A stretch of DNA of 43,427 bases from a virus. The position numbers and the translations under genes are program-made. Positions 24,463 to 30,508 of this stretch are shown piece by piece. The stretch is from positions 1 through 43,427 of the IMG/VR virus record IMGVR_UViG_3300025112_000039. One strand, given 5' to 3'. The first letter of the stretch is position 1; every line of letters begins with the position of its first letter. The notes under the pieces were generated by a model. The model worked only from the letters and a program-made list of their open reading frames with translations. It was not told the origin of the DNA and searched no databases.

Positions 24463-24712
24463 CGGTATTCTCCTGTAGTTGGTCTATTTCATCTAAACAT
24501 GGATTACAAAACGTAACCCAACCTTCCACTAACAACTCGTCTACGTCACCCTCAGCGGTCTTACAGACGCAACAGATGTTAGGATCGGTAGTAGGCTTTC
24601 GCCACTTCACCATGATCTGCTCGCCTGTGGTGTCGTCAATGTAGTAAACCCAATCGTTGAGTTCGATATACACCGCAGCATCGGTTAGCTTTATAGTCTT
24701 ACATTCTTTCAT
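24452..24712 (-). CDS. Small zinc-binding protein
   Basis: 86 residues. Beta-rich N-terminus (AAVYIELNDWVYYIDDTTGE), then CCVCKTAEG and CNPCLDE, a likely two-pair zinc site, and an acidic tail. Not recognised further. It starts at ACCGATGAA four bases after the upstream stop, and its own last codons (TDER) contain the start motif of the next gene. Confidence 0.65.
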   Translation of the reverse strand: MKECKTIKLTDAAVYIELNDWVYYIDDTTGEQIMVKWRKPTTDPNICCVCKTAEGDVDELLVEGWVTFCNPCLDEIDQLQENTDER

Positions 24713-24716
24713 CGGT

Positions 24717-25022
24717 CTAACTCCAAAGTAAAATTTTACAAGTCTTAAATAACAATCGGTCAGGAATGTCTACGATAGAATCGTATCCTGATTCATTCTC
24801 TATTGCCTCTATTATCTGATCTTTGGATAAACCAAACCAAATCCGGTCGGCACTCTCCCGAAAATCATGTTCCCATTTTTCAGATAGTTCACAACAGTGA
24901 GAATCCAATTCGCCCTTTAGGAAATCGCAACAGCGTTTGTATTGCGCGTCACGTTCCCTATCTAGTGCGATAATCTCCAAACCTAGTGGATCGTTCTCAC
25001 AGTAATTAATTACTATTTTCAT
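24717..25022 (-). CDS. Hypothetical early protein, 101 residues
   Basis: The ATG at 25022 follows GGAGAATACCG, the start context shared with its neighbours; the longer reading lies in the upstream gene. The sequence begins MKIVINYCENDPLGLEIIAL and is acidic and helical, with several Cys. Not recognised. It ends in a stop four bases before the next ATG. Part of the cassette-like series of small genes. Confidence 0.6.
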   Translation of the reverse strand: MKIVINYCENDPLGLEIIALDRERDAQYKRCCDFLKGELDSHCCELSEKWEHDFRESADRIWFGLSKDQIIEAIENESGYDSIVDIPDRLLFKTCKILLWS

Positions 25023-25338
25023 CGGTATTCTCCTGTTCTTTATCGTATTCAAACTGTTCTATCAAACCATGAAACGTATCATCGTTTGAAACAGCATTGA
25101 TAAATCGTAAACCACATGACACATTCCACCATTGCAACAGTAGGTCTATTGCATCGGTCTTGTCCTCGACGGGTATCATGTCGTAGTCGTATCGCACAAA
25201 ACCATCGTGAGTCTTTGCGTCCAGTGCAATGTAGATCTTGTGACAACCATCAAAGGTAATACTGACGGCATCGTTAAGAGCAGCATCAATCTTGTCTAGG
25301 AACGGTTGTTTAAAGGTTAATTCATCGGTCATTTTCAT
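25006..25338 (-). CDS. Hypothetical early protein, 110 residues
   Basis: The ATG at 25338 follows AGGAGACTAAGACCG. The protein is mixed alpha/beta (ITFDGCHKIYIALDAKTHDG) with an acidic C-terminus ending TDENSN, whose codons contain the start motif of the next gene. The first codons themselves carry ACCGATGAA a second time, out of frame. No family is recognised. Confidence 0.6.
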   Translation of the reverse strand: MKMTDELTFKQPFLDKIDAALNDAVSITFDGCHKIYIALDAKTHDGFVRYDYDMIPVEDKTDAIDLLLQWWNVSCGLRFINAVSNDDTFHGLIEQFEYDKEQENTDENSN

Positions 25339-25343
25339 CGGTC

Positions 25344-25361
25344 TTAGTCTCCTATTTTCAT
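25344..25361 (-). CDS. Five-codon leader ORF (MKIGD)
   Basis: The start motif ACCGATGAAA occurs here without a long gene: ATG AAA ATA GGA GAC TAA, ending five bases before the next ATG. Its GGAGAC forms the SD of that gene, so translating it would cover or clear the site. It may be a coupling leader or only a copied start cassette. Confidence 0.35.
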   Translation of the reverse strand: MKIGD

Positions 25362-25395
25362 CGGTATTGCTAACCAGTACGTACTGATTAGTCAG

Positions 25396-25444
25396 GTCAC
25401 AGGATCGGAATTGAACCGATCTGCATCTACGCCCATTCGGTGAC
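25396..25444 (-). repeat. tRNA-like T-arm element 1 (acceptor-like stem plus T-arm)
   Basis: Minus strand: GTCAC (25444-25440) pairs with GTGAC (25400-25396). Inside is a T-arm-like hairpin, ATCGG and CCGAT around the loop TTCAATT (25420-25404), preceded by 19 unpaired bases. The T-arm is canonical, but there is no room for D- and anticodon arms. It lies in a 113-nt gap between two small genes, followed by the 12-bp palindrome CAGTACGTACTG (25375-25386). Confidence 0.5.
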
Positions 25445-25451
25445 AGGGGTG

Positions 25452-25871
25452 CTAGTCGGTCGATTCCCCCTTCAATTTATCCCATGCCCAGACAATCACC
25501 TTGTCTAGGATAGCTTCGAGGGGTTGCTGTATTTCTTCGTAGGATTGGTCGTAATCAGCGTATTCCTCTGCAAACCTAAATGTAAGCCAACGGATCTCAT
25601 AGTATTCTCCGTCATCTATTGCATACTTTAATATTCCGAGTGATTGACCCGCAATGGTAAAATCCTCGTCCTCTTGTCGTTCGATATTGCACCCTCCACC
25701 ATTGTAAATATCGTAGTACAATCTTGCTGCCATACGGAAAACCTCGGCAGCGAGTTCTTTGCATTCACCGCAAGGTGGTATAAATTCCTTTTCTAGTTGA
25801 CGTGATTTCTTTTGGTGTTTACCGTTTCCGCTCCAGTAGGTTTTCATCGGTCTTTTAGTTTTAGTTTTCAT
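25452..25871 (-). CDS. Hypothetical early protein, 139 residues
   Basis: Two in-frame start motifs occur, at 25871 and 25847, both ACCGATGAAAAC; the second may be the true start. The N-terminus is basic (KHQKKSRQLEKEF). A CGECKEL site follows, then mainly acidic helix with many Tyr and Trp (RFAEEYADYDQSYEEIQQPL). Not recognised. Its stop is seven bases before tRNA-like element 1. Confidence 0.6.
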   Translation of the reverse strand: MKTKTKRPMKTYWSGNGKHQKKSRQLEKEFIPPCGECKELAAEVFRMAARLYYDIYNGGGCNIERQEDEDFTIAGQSLGILKYAIDDGEYYEIRWLTFRFAEEYADYDQSYEEIQQPLEAILDKVIVWAWDKLKGESTD

Positions 25872-25890
25872 CGGTCTTATCTCCCAGTCG

Positions 25891-25983
25891 TTAAAGTTTA
25901 AAATTAAAAATCATACAGCCTAATACAAACGCTATAACGCATAGCATCGCAGCGCGTAATTGTTTGTGGTGTTCTATTTTCAT
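25891..25983 (-). CDS. 30-residue membrane microprotein
   Basis: ATG in the shared ACCGATGAAAA context, with GGAGA upstream. A charged N-terminus (MKIEHHKQLR) precedes one hydrophobic segment (AAMLCVIAFVLGCMIF). VLGC resembles a lipobox, though only eight residues follow the Cys. It fills the gap between two small early genes. Function unknown. Confidence 0.5.
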   Translation of the reverse strand: MKIEHHKQLRAAMLCVIAFVLGCMIFNFKL

Positions 25984-26017
25984 CGGTATTGTCTCCAAAT
26001 AGGGTAAAAATCAGTCT

Positions 26018-26275
26018 CTACAAGTGTTCTAATCGGTTATTTGTGTCCGATAGTGGGGGGTAAGTGGTTATGGGTTTAGTCCAAAAACCAGTGTCTTGAT
26101 CCCAATATCCTAAATGGCTATTGCAGGTTTTACACTTTTCTTGGTGGTGTAATTCGTGACAACCAGACCAACCAGCATAATCTTCTGATTCTCTTGCGCA
26201 GTAATCACTACAAAAATATTCAACATCGACAACATCGACGTTTTCACTATCAAATATTAGTATTTGGTGAACCAT
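26018..26275 (-). CDS. Small Cys-rich protein
   Basis: 85 residues; AGAGGA lies eight bases before the ATG at 26275. FCSDYCARE and EKCKTCNSH supply a probable zinc site; the N-terminus is beta (HQILIFDSENVDVVDVEY). Unlike its neighbours it does not itself start at the ACCGATGAA motif: that motif lies 27 bases upstream and opens only a four-codon ORF. No family recognised. Confidence 0.6.
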   Translation of the reverse strand: MVHQILIFDSENVDVVDVEYFCSDYCARESEDYAGWSGCHELHHQEKCKTCNSHLGYWDQDTGFWTKPITTYPPLSDTNNRLEHL

Positions 26276-26287
26276 TGGTTTTTCCTC

Positions 26288-26302
26288 TTATCTAGGTTTC
26301 AT
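26288..26302 (-). CDS. Four-codon leader ORF (MKPR)
   Basis: ACCG ATG AAA CCT AGA TAA, ending 12 bases before the next ATG and overlapping the start of its AGAGGA site. This is the second place where the shared start motif is kept without a long ORF, which suggests that the motif itself matters. Confidence 0.35.
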   Translation of the reverse strand: MKPR

Positions 26303-26338
26303 CGGTAATTGCATTGGTAACGGTTACCAGTAGCAAAA

Positions 26339-26381
26339 TAGCCCCGTTGGAATTTAACCAACGATTAACGACAGTAGGCTA
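26339..26381 (-). repeat. tRNA-like T-arm element 2
   Basis: Minus strand: TAGCCT (26381-26376) pairs with GGGCTA (26344-26339), six pairs with one G-U. They enclose a 12-nt spacer and a six-pair T-arm CGTTGG/CCAACG with loop TTAAATT. TTTT follows the closing stem. Sequence before (CACCCC) and after (TACTGG, then a start motif) matches elements 1 and 3. A further palindrome TGGTAAC-C-GTTACCA lies at 26315-26329. Confidence 0.55.
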
Positions 26382-26387
26382 GGGGTG

Positions 26388-26786
26388 TTAGTCTGCTATT
26401 GCTGCATTGAATACAGATTCAACGGTTCCACAATCTGAGAAAAACTCGAATATTTCTAATAGTAGTTCTTCATTGTTTCCTATTAAGTTTCGTCTAGCAC
26501 TATCAAACCAATCCAAAAACCAATATTCAACTTTATACGGTTTTAATTCGCTATCGGCATAAAACCGATATTCTGACGCAGGACCCCCCCAACTAATCTG
26601 ATAACGGAAGTAATTATCGCTATCGTCACTCTCGACGTAATCGAAACATAAACCGTATTCATTGAACGAACCTAGTTCTTCAACTTCTTCTTCACCCCGT
26701 TTATCTGCTTCCCACAATATACGTAAATCATGTACGCAGCTTTCTAGGCTTTCTTCTATTCGTTCTTCGCAAGTTTTATCTTTCAT
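26388..26786 (-). CDS. Acidic hypothetical early protein, 132 residues
   Basis: Starts in the TAATACCGATGAAAG context. It is strongly acidic with many aromatic residues (YGLCFDYVESDDSDNYFRYQ) and a C-terminal helix (LLLEIFEFFSDCGTVESVF). Not recognised; acidic small phage proteins sometimes mimic DNA, but there is no direct evidence here. The stop is followed after six bases by tRNA-like element 2. Confidence 0.6.
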   Translation of the reverse strand: MKDKTCEERIEESLESCVHDLRILWEADKRGEEEVEELGSFNEYGLCFDYVESDDSDNYFRYQISWGGPASEYRFYADSELKPYKVEYWFLDWFDSARRNLIGNNEELLLEIFEFFSDCGTVESVFNAAIAD

Positions 26787-26847
26787 CGGTATTACTTTCT
26801 AAATGGGATCGTCGAAAATTTGAACCGGAACGATTCCAGTACAAAAA

Positions 26848-26887
26848 TAGCCCTTGCGGAATTGAACCGCTAGCGTCCATTGGGCTA
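26848..26887 (-). repeat. tRNA-like T-arm element 3
   Basis: Minus strand: TAGCCC (26887-26882) pairs with GGGCTA (26853-26848) by six Watson-Crick pairs. They enclose an 11-nt spacer, the T-arm GCGG/CCGC with loop TTCAATT, and AA. TTTTT follows. Directly downstream a second, weaker acceptor-like inverted repeat GGAATCG...CGATCCC (26837-26805) surrounds GGTTCAAAT. Confidence 0.55.
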
Positions 26888-26895
26888 GTGGTGGG

Positions 26896-27153
26896 TTAGT
26901 TGCCTAATTCAATACCGCAACACTCGCAAAAATGCCAATTGTCAATATCTTCATCCCATAGGATCATAGGAATTGGGTAGTCATAATCACGTACACGGGA
27001 TTCAGGTAATAGGTAAATGTCAGACTCGATAACGTCGGGAATACAATTGCCACAATAACATTCTCCATCGGTTGTAACGTATGCAATTGTGTAGCCCCCT
27101 ACAGTTGAATGTGTCGGGTATTCTGTTTTGATATTTGGTTTAGGTGTTTTCAT
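26896..27153 (-). CDS. Small Cys-rich protein, probable zinc binder
   Basis: 85 residues, starting in the TTATACCGATGAAAA context. Cys pairs CYCGNC and CECCG with an HxC between (WHFCECC) could form one zinc site; the centre is acidic (PDVIESDIYLLPES). No family recognised. It ends nine bases before tRNA-like element 3. Confidence 0.6.
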   Translation of the reverse strand: MKTPKPNIKTEYPTHSTVGGYTIAYVTTDGECYCGNCIPDVIESDIYLLPESRVRDYDYPIPMILWDEDIDNWHFCECCGIELGN

Positions 27154-27188
27154 CGGTATAACTTTCTATAAAGGTAGTGGTAATAAAT

Positions 27189-27563
27189 CTAGTGTTCGAT
27201 TCCGTAACATTCACCATTGGATAGGCAATAGACGGTTTTAAGATTGTCAACGCGCTTGCCGTTGATATGGAAGAACATATCTCCATTTTTTGGATTGAAG
27301 CGTATGCGACGGAATTCATTAGTCGCCGAATTGATTAGAACTTTATTATCAATGTCGGCGGTTATGTCGGTAGTCTTGAACCATGCGAATACGCTACGGT
27401 TACCACCTTTGATACAATTCTCGAATGATTTGCCCGATGGTTGTTTGATTGTCACGTTATGGGCTACTAGTGTAGTAGCTTGAACAGCGTAGCCATTAGG
27501 CTTGTATGTCCATGACCGGCCGTGTGTTGCGTTTAAGTTTCGATGAAACGTTATAGTTCGCAT
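27189..27563 (-). CDS. First gene of the minus-strand region, hypothetical
   Basis: 124 residues; GGAAAG lies before the ATG at 27563. It is beta-rich (TTLVAHNVTIKQPSGKSFEN, then NRSVFAWFKT, FRRIRFNPKNGDMFFHINGK) and basic. Not recognised. It is the first gene after the predicted promoter at 27610-27638, so it is likely the earliest product. It lacks the ACCGATGAA motif of the following genes. Confidence 0.6.
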   Translation of the reverse strand: MRTITFHRNLNATHGRSWTYKPNGYAVQATTLVAHNVTIKQPSGKSFENCIKGGNRSVFAWFKTTDITADIDNKVLINSATNEFRRIRFNPKNGDMFFHINGKRVDNLKTVYCLSNGECYGIEH

Positions 27564-27609
27564 AGGAATTCTTTCCGTTTGTTAGAGTGTTAATTCATTA
27601 ACTACAGGT

Positions 27610-27638
27610 AAGGTACTAAAATAATCGGCATGTGTCAA
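27610..27638 (-). promoter_or_regulatory. Minus-strand early promoter
   Basis: TTGACA (27638-27633), 17 bases, then TACCTT (27615-27610). The -35 is exact and the spacing ideal; the -10 keeps the key T, A and final T. It is about 47 bases upstream of the first minus-strand gene. Confidence 0.55.
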
Positions 27639-27726
27639 ACGCAATAACAGTTTATTTTGTATTTTCTTTTTAGTGGCTAGTCTTACTAAGCGACAAGCGA
27701 CAACAGCGATAATCAATAGCATATCG

Positions 27727-27766
27727 ATTCTATAGAATAGTAGCCGATAATTTAGCCTGCTATCGG
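27727..27766. promoter_or_regulatory. Candidate operator palindromes in the divergent control region
   Basis: ATTCTATAGAAT (27727-27738) is a perfect 12-bp palindrome. CCGATA (27744-27749) and TATCGG (27761-27766) form an inverted repeat 11 bases apart. Both lie in the 434-base gap 27564-27997 between the diverging gene sets. The rest of the gap holds AT-rich DNA, a G-run near 27820 and a C-run near 27857, but no gene. The small HTH protein is a possible binder. Confidence 0.4.
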
Positions 27767-27970
27767 TTCGGTTATTGACGGCAATTTGTCCTATCTATGG
27801 TAGGGATTTTTTAGGGTAGGGGGGGTCAAATGGAAAACGGAAAACCGAACCCGACCCCCCATCCCATCGGTGGAGTCCCACGTATATAGCCCCTAAGACC
27901 GACGAGACACTTTTTCGACTTTCCACCCTGATCCTCCCAAAAAGTCTCACACACAGCCTCTCAGACCCCT

Positions 27971-27976
27971 TATAAT
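27971..27976 (+). promoter_or_regulatory. Candidate plus-strand promoter -10 for the structural genes
   Basis: A perfect TATAAT lies 21 bases before the first structural-side ATG, but no good -35 stands at 16-18 bases upstream. Another weak candidate is TTGACG (27775-27780) with TATGGT 15 bases downstream. Activation by a phage factor is possible. Confidence 0.4.
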
Positions 27977-27997
27977 GGACGCATAGGACACATCAAC

Positions 27998-28225
27998 ATG
28001 CCAGCTTCCGAAACCGTAGAATTACATGCAGCTTGGCGATGGGACTGTCCTGAATGCGGAATAGAGGGCTGGATACGGGGTTTACACCTTGAAAGCGTGC
28101 ATTTGACCGAGAAGCAGCGGGCTGTGCTCAGGGAAGAGGAGTGGTGGGTCCTGTATCCAGAACTCGTTCGCTGTGAGCATTGCGGTAGTGGTTATCGGGT
28201 GCATATGGGTAAAATGGACACATAA
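27998..28225 (+). CDS. Zinc-ribbon protein
   Basis: 75 residues. WDCPECGIEGW and VRCEHCGSGY form two CxxC knuckles about 40 residues apart, as in a zinc ribbon, with a charged helix between (LTEKQRAVLREEEWW). AGGA lies eight bases before the ATG. As first gene of the rightward set it could be a regulator, but nothing confirms this. Confidence 0.65.
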   Translation: MPASETVELHAAWRWDCPECGIEGWIRGLHLESVHLTEKQRAVLREEEWWVLYPELVRCEHCGSGYRVHMGKMDT

Positions 28226-28237
28226 AGGAGAAGGATC

Positions 28238-28348
28238 ATGCCTAAAGTAGGAAAGAAGAAGTTCGCATATACGGCTAAGGGCAAGACTGCTGCAAAGCGT
28301 TACGCCAAGAAGAGTGGTAAGAAGGTCAAGACTCGAAGGAAGTACTAG
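28238..28348 (+). CDS. Small very basic protein, 36 residues
   Basis: AAGGAGAAGGATC precedes the ATG. The product starts MPKVGKKKFAYTAKGKTAAK and is nearly half Lys/Arg. Its TAG stop is directly followed by the ATG of the next gene. Small basic proteins of this type are common beside phage head genes and may bind DNA or RNA; the role is unknown. Confidence 0.65.
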   Translation: MPKVGKKKFAYTAKGKTAAKRYAKKSGKKVKTRRKY

Positions 28349-28909
28349 ATGGTTCAAATAGCACGACCTGATGCTGACGATACTGACGGTAGCTGGACTG
28401 ACAAGGACGGTGGCAGTACGCTGTACACGAGCATAGACGACACTAGTGCTGACGATGCCACGACGTTCATCCAGTGTGAGGACACAGGTGGTGACGACGC
28501 ATGTATTGTTCAGTTAGCCACCATATCGGCTCCGGGTTCTGGCAACGTAAATATAAAGTACACGGCCATGTCCGTAGACGATTCAGGCTCAGGGGACACG
28601 CCGGGTATCAAGTTTGAGTTACTTGAGGAAGTTGATTCCAGCAATGTTGTCCGTGGTTCAGCACAGACGAACAACAGCGTACATGGGTCAAGCTGGACAG
28701 CTTACAGCTATCCGACATCGGGTTCACTAGACGTGAGTTCAGTTAGTAACTGGGGCAACTTGAAGTTGCGAATTACGATGCTAACTGGTGCGGGCTTCAG
28801 TGACATATTGAAGGTCACACAAGCGTACCTAGAAACTCCTGATGCATCTGGTGGTTCCACACCAATCGCAGCAATAGCAATGAACACTTACAGACAGATG
28901 AGGAATTAA
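28349..28909 (+). CDS. Putative virion decoration/fibre-associated protein
   Basis: 186 residues, rich in Asp, Ser, Thr and Gly with alternating beta pattern (VNIKYTAMSVDDSGSGDTPG, LKLRITMLTGAGFSDILKV). The N-terminus WTDKDGGSTLYTSIDD and the C-terminal AYLETPDASGG suggest a jelly-roll-like surface protein. No motif is diagnostic. It begins right after the basic protein and is two bases before the next beta-rich gene, so a set of capsid or tail surface proteins is likely. Confidence 0.6.
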   Translation: MVQIARPDADDTDGSWTDKDGGSTLYTSIDDTSADDATTFIQCEDTGGDDACIVQLATISAPGSGNVNIKYTAMSVDDSGSGDTPGIKFELLEEVDSSNVVRGSAQTNNSVHGSSWTAYSYPTSGSLDVSSVSNWGNLKLRITMLTGAGFSDILKVTQAYLETPDASGGSTPIAAIAMNTYRQMRN

Positions 28910-28910
28910 G

Positions 28911-30098
28911 ATGTTTCTGAAACAATCAACGGCTTACACGTTTCGCATGGGTCCATTCTTAGATGAAGACGATGGAAAATCTGTTGAAGGCTCGCTCAGT
29001 ATTACCCGCGCCGACATTCGTCTAAGTAAGGCAGGTGGTGATTTCGCTCAAAGAAACGCAGTGTCTCCGACCAACTTGACGCACGATGAGAATGGATATT
29101 ACATCCTCGCATTAGACGGCACGGACACAGGCACAGTGGGCGAGTTACTTGTGGCCATACATGATGCAGGTAATGCTCTACCTGTATTCAAAACCTTTCA
29201 GGTTGTTGAGACGGACATATATGCCGCTATATTCGCTGACAGTGCGACTCTAGCAGCTAGTGTAGCCTCGATATTGGAGGATACAGCGACGACTATACCA
29301 GCAACGATAGCTACGGTCGATACTGTGGTTGATGCAGTCAAGGTTGTCACTGACGCTATTAGCAGTAACGGCTCAGGGCTTTCAGCAGTACCGTGGAACA
29401 GTTCATGGGATGCAGAGGTGCAATCTGAGGTAGCTGATGCTTTAGTTGCTATTGGTCTTGACCATCTTGTATCCGCTTCAGTAGCAGGTTCGGACATTGT
29501 AGACAACTCCATCATAGCCAAGCTAGTTAGCAAGGAATCCACTGCTGACTGGGATGACTTCGTAAATACGACTGACAGTTTACAGGCACTCAGGGACAGG
29601 GGTGATGCTTCTTGGACAACAGGAGGAGGAGGCTCTGCTCCATCTGCTGCTGCTATTGCAGATGCTGTATGGGATGAGGCTACCTCTGGACATACATCCT
29701 CTGGAACATTTGGTGAGCAGGTCAAGACAGACATTGATGCTATACTTGTGGACACGGCAGAGATCGGTTCAGCAGGTGCAGGTCTTACAGCAGTGCCCTG
29801 GAACGCTTCATGGGACGCTGAGGTACAGAGCGAGGTAGCTGATGCACTAGCGGCATATGACCCACCAACTAAGGCCGAGATGGATGCCATGTGGACAACA
29901 GCCATGACGGAATCCTACGCATCGGATGGCGCGACCATGACACCAGCCCAATCCTTGTACATGATCCTGTGTGCAGTCAGCGAGTTTGCTATCAGTAGTA
30001 CGACTATTACGGGCAAGAAGGTAGATGGTAGCACGACTGCTATGACATGGACGATTAATGATGCAACAAATCCGACTAGCAGAACGAGGGCTAGTTAA
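28911..30098 (+). CDS. Putative fibre/decoration protein with Ig-like N-terminal domain and internal repeats
   Basis: 395 residues. The first 100 residues (DIRLSKAGGDFAQRN ... ENGYYILALDGTDTGTVGEL ... PVFKTFQVV) resemble the Ig/BppU-like domains of the products at 30098 and 38349. A helical, Ala-rich middle holds two near-identical 19-residue repeats beginning AVPWN (29385-29441 and 29790-29846). VWDEATSGHTSSGTFGEQ is also typical of phage fibre-linked proteins. The C-terminus is short and beta-like. The assignment as a surface or fibre-network protein is from composition and context. The stop overlaps the next ATG (TAATG). Confidence 0.6.
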   Translation: MFLKQSTAYTFRMGPFLDEDDGKSVEGSLSITRADIRLSKAGGDFAQRNAVSPTNLTHDENGYYILALDGTDTGTVGELLVAIHDAGNALPVFKTFQVVETDIYAAIFADSATLAASVASILEDTATTIPATIATVDTVVDAVKVVTDAISSNGSGLSAVPWNSSWDAEVQSEVADALVAIGLDHLVSASVAGSDIVDNSIIAKLVSKESTADWDDFVNTTDSLQALRDRGDASWTTGGGGSAPSAAAIADAVWDEATSGHTSSGTFGEQVKTDIDAILVDTAEIGSAGAGLTAVPWNASWDAEVQSEVADALAAYDPPTKAEMDAMWTTAMTESYASDGATMTPAQSLYMILCAVSEFAISSTTITGKKVDGSTTAMTWTINDATNPTSRTRAS

Positions 30099-30508
30099 TG
30101 GCAGTTAAAGACCTAATTGGACCGGCGTTTGTTGGTTCAACTACCGTAAAGTACATTGTTACTCGTGGTCTATCAATAACGGCAGATTATGTGATACCCA
30201 TCGTAGAGGTCAATACACTAATGGGTGATGTGACCGATGAGGTGTACAGGCAAGGTGTAGCCATTACTGGTTTCACCTTTGTGCTAATAGACAAGTTTAC
30301 TGGTGCGGCTATTACCAGTGGCACTGTGACCTGTAAGGTTATCAAGGACGGTGGATCACAATCTACGAGCACTAACAGTGCGGCTCACGAGGGTAATGGT
30401 CAATGGTCAATAACACTAACGGCAACGGAGATGGATGCAGAGCAGGTCGGGTTAGCGATTACCCACTCCACTGCATTGCCGTTATACAAGACGTTTAGGA
30501 CGGTGTGA
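30098..30508 (+). CDS. Ig/BppU-like single-domain virion protein
   Basis: 136 residues. From about residue 50 the sequence ITGFTFVLIDKFTGAAITSG ... KDGGSQSTSTNSAAHEGNGQ ... LTATEMDAEQVGLAITHS ... FRTV matches position by position the N-terminal domain of the adaptor-like protein at 38349. These are therefore paralogous modules. Such domains serve as baseplate, fibre-base or head-surface adaptors in phages. The stop overlaps the start of the next gene. Confidence 0.65.
   Translation: MAVKDLIGPAFVGSTTVKYIVTRGLSITADYVIPIVEVNTLMGDVTDEVYRQGVAITGFTFVLIDKFTGAAITSGTVTCKVIKDGGSQSTSTNSAAHEGNGQWSITLTATEMDAEQVGLAITHSTALPLYKTFRTV

Noticed and set aside
26805-26837. A fourth tRNA-like element (GGAATCG...CGATCCC with GGTTCAAAT)
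   Set aside because: One acceptor mismatch and no good T-stem; mentioned with element 3 but not called separately.
25396-26887. Ordinary tRNA genes
   Set aside because: T-arm and acceptor-like stems are clear, but the space for D- and anticodon arms is missing and no anticodon loop could be placed, so they are listed as tRNA-like repeats only.
24455-27160. CRISPR array suggested by many copies of ttcatcggt
   Set aside because: Copies are short, irregularly spaced and always at start codons; there are no spacers of uniform length and no cas genes.
29198-29905. Long minus-strand frame inside the fibre-like gene
   Set aside because: It is a low-complexity Ser/Thr/Ala shadow of the plus-strand gene without an SD or neighbours.
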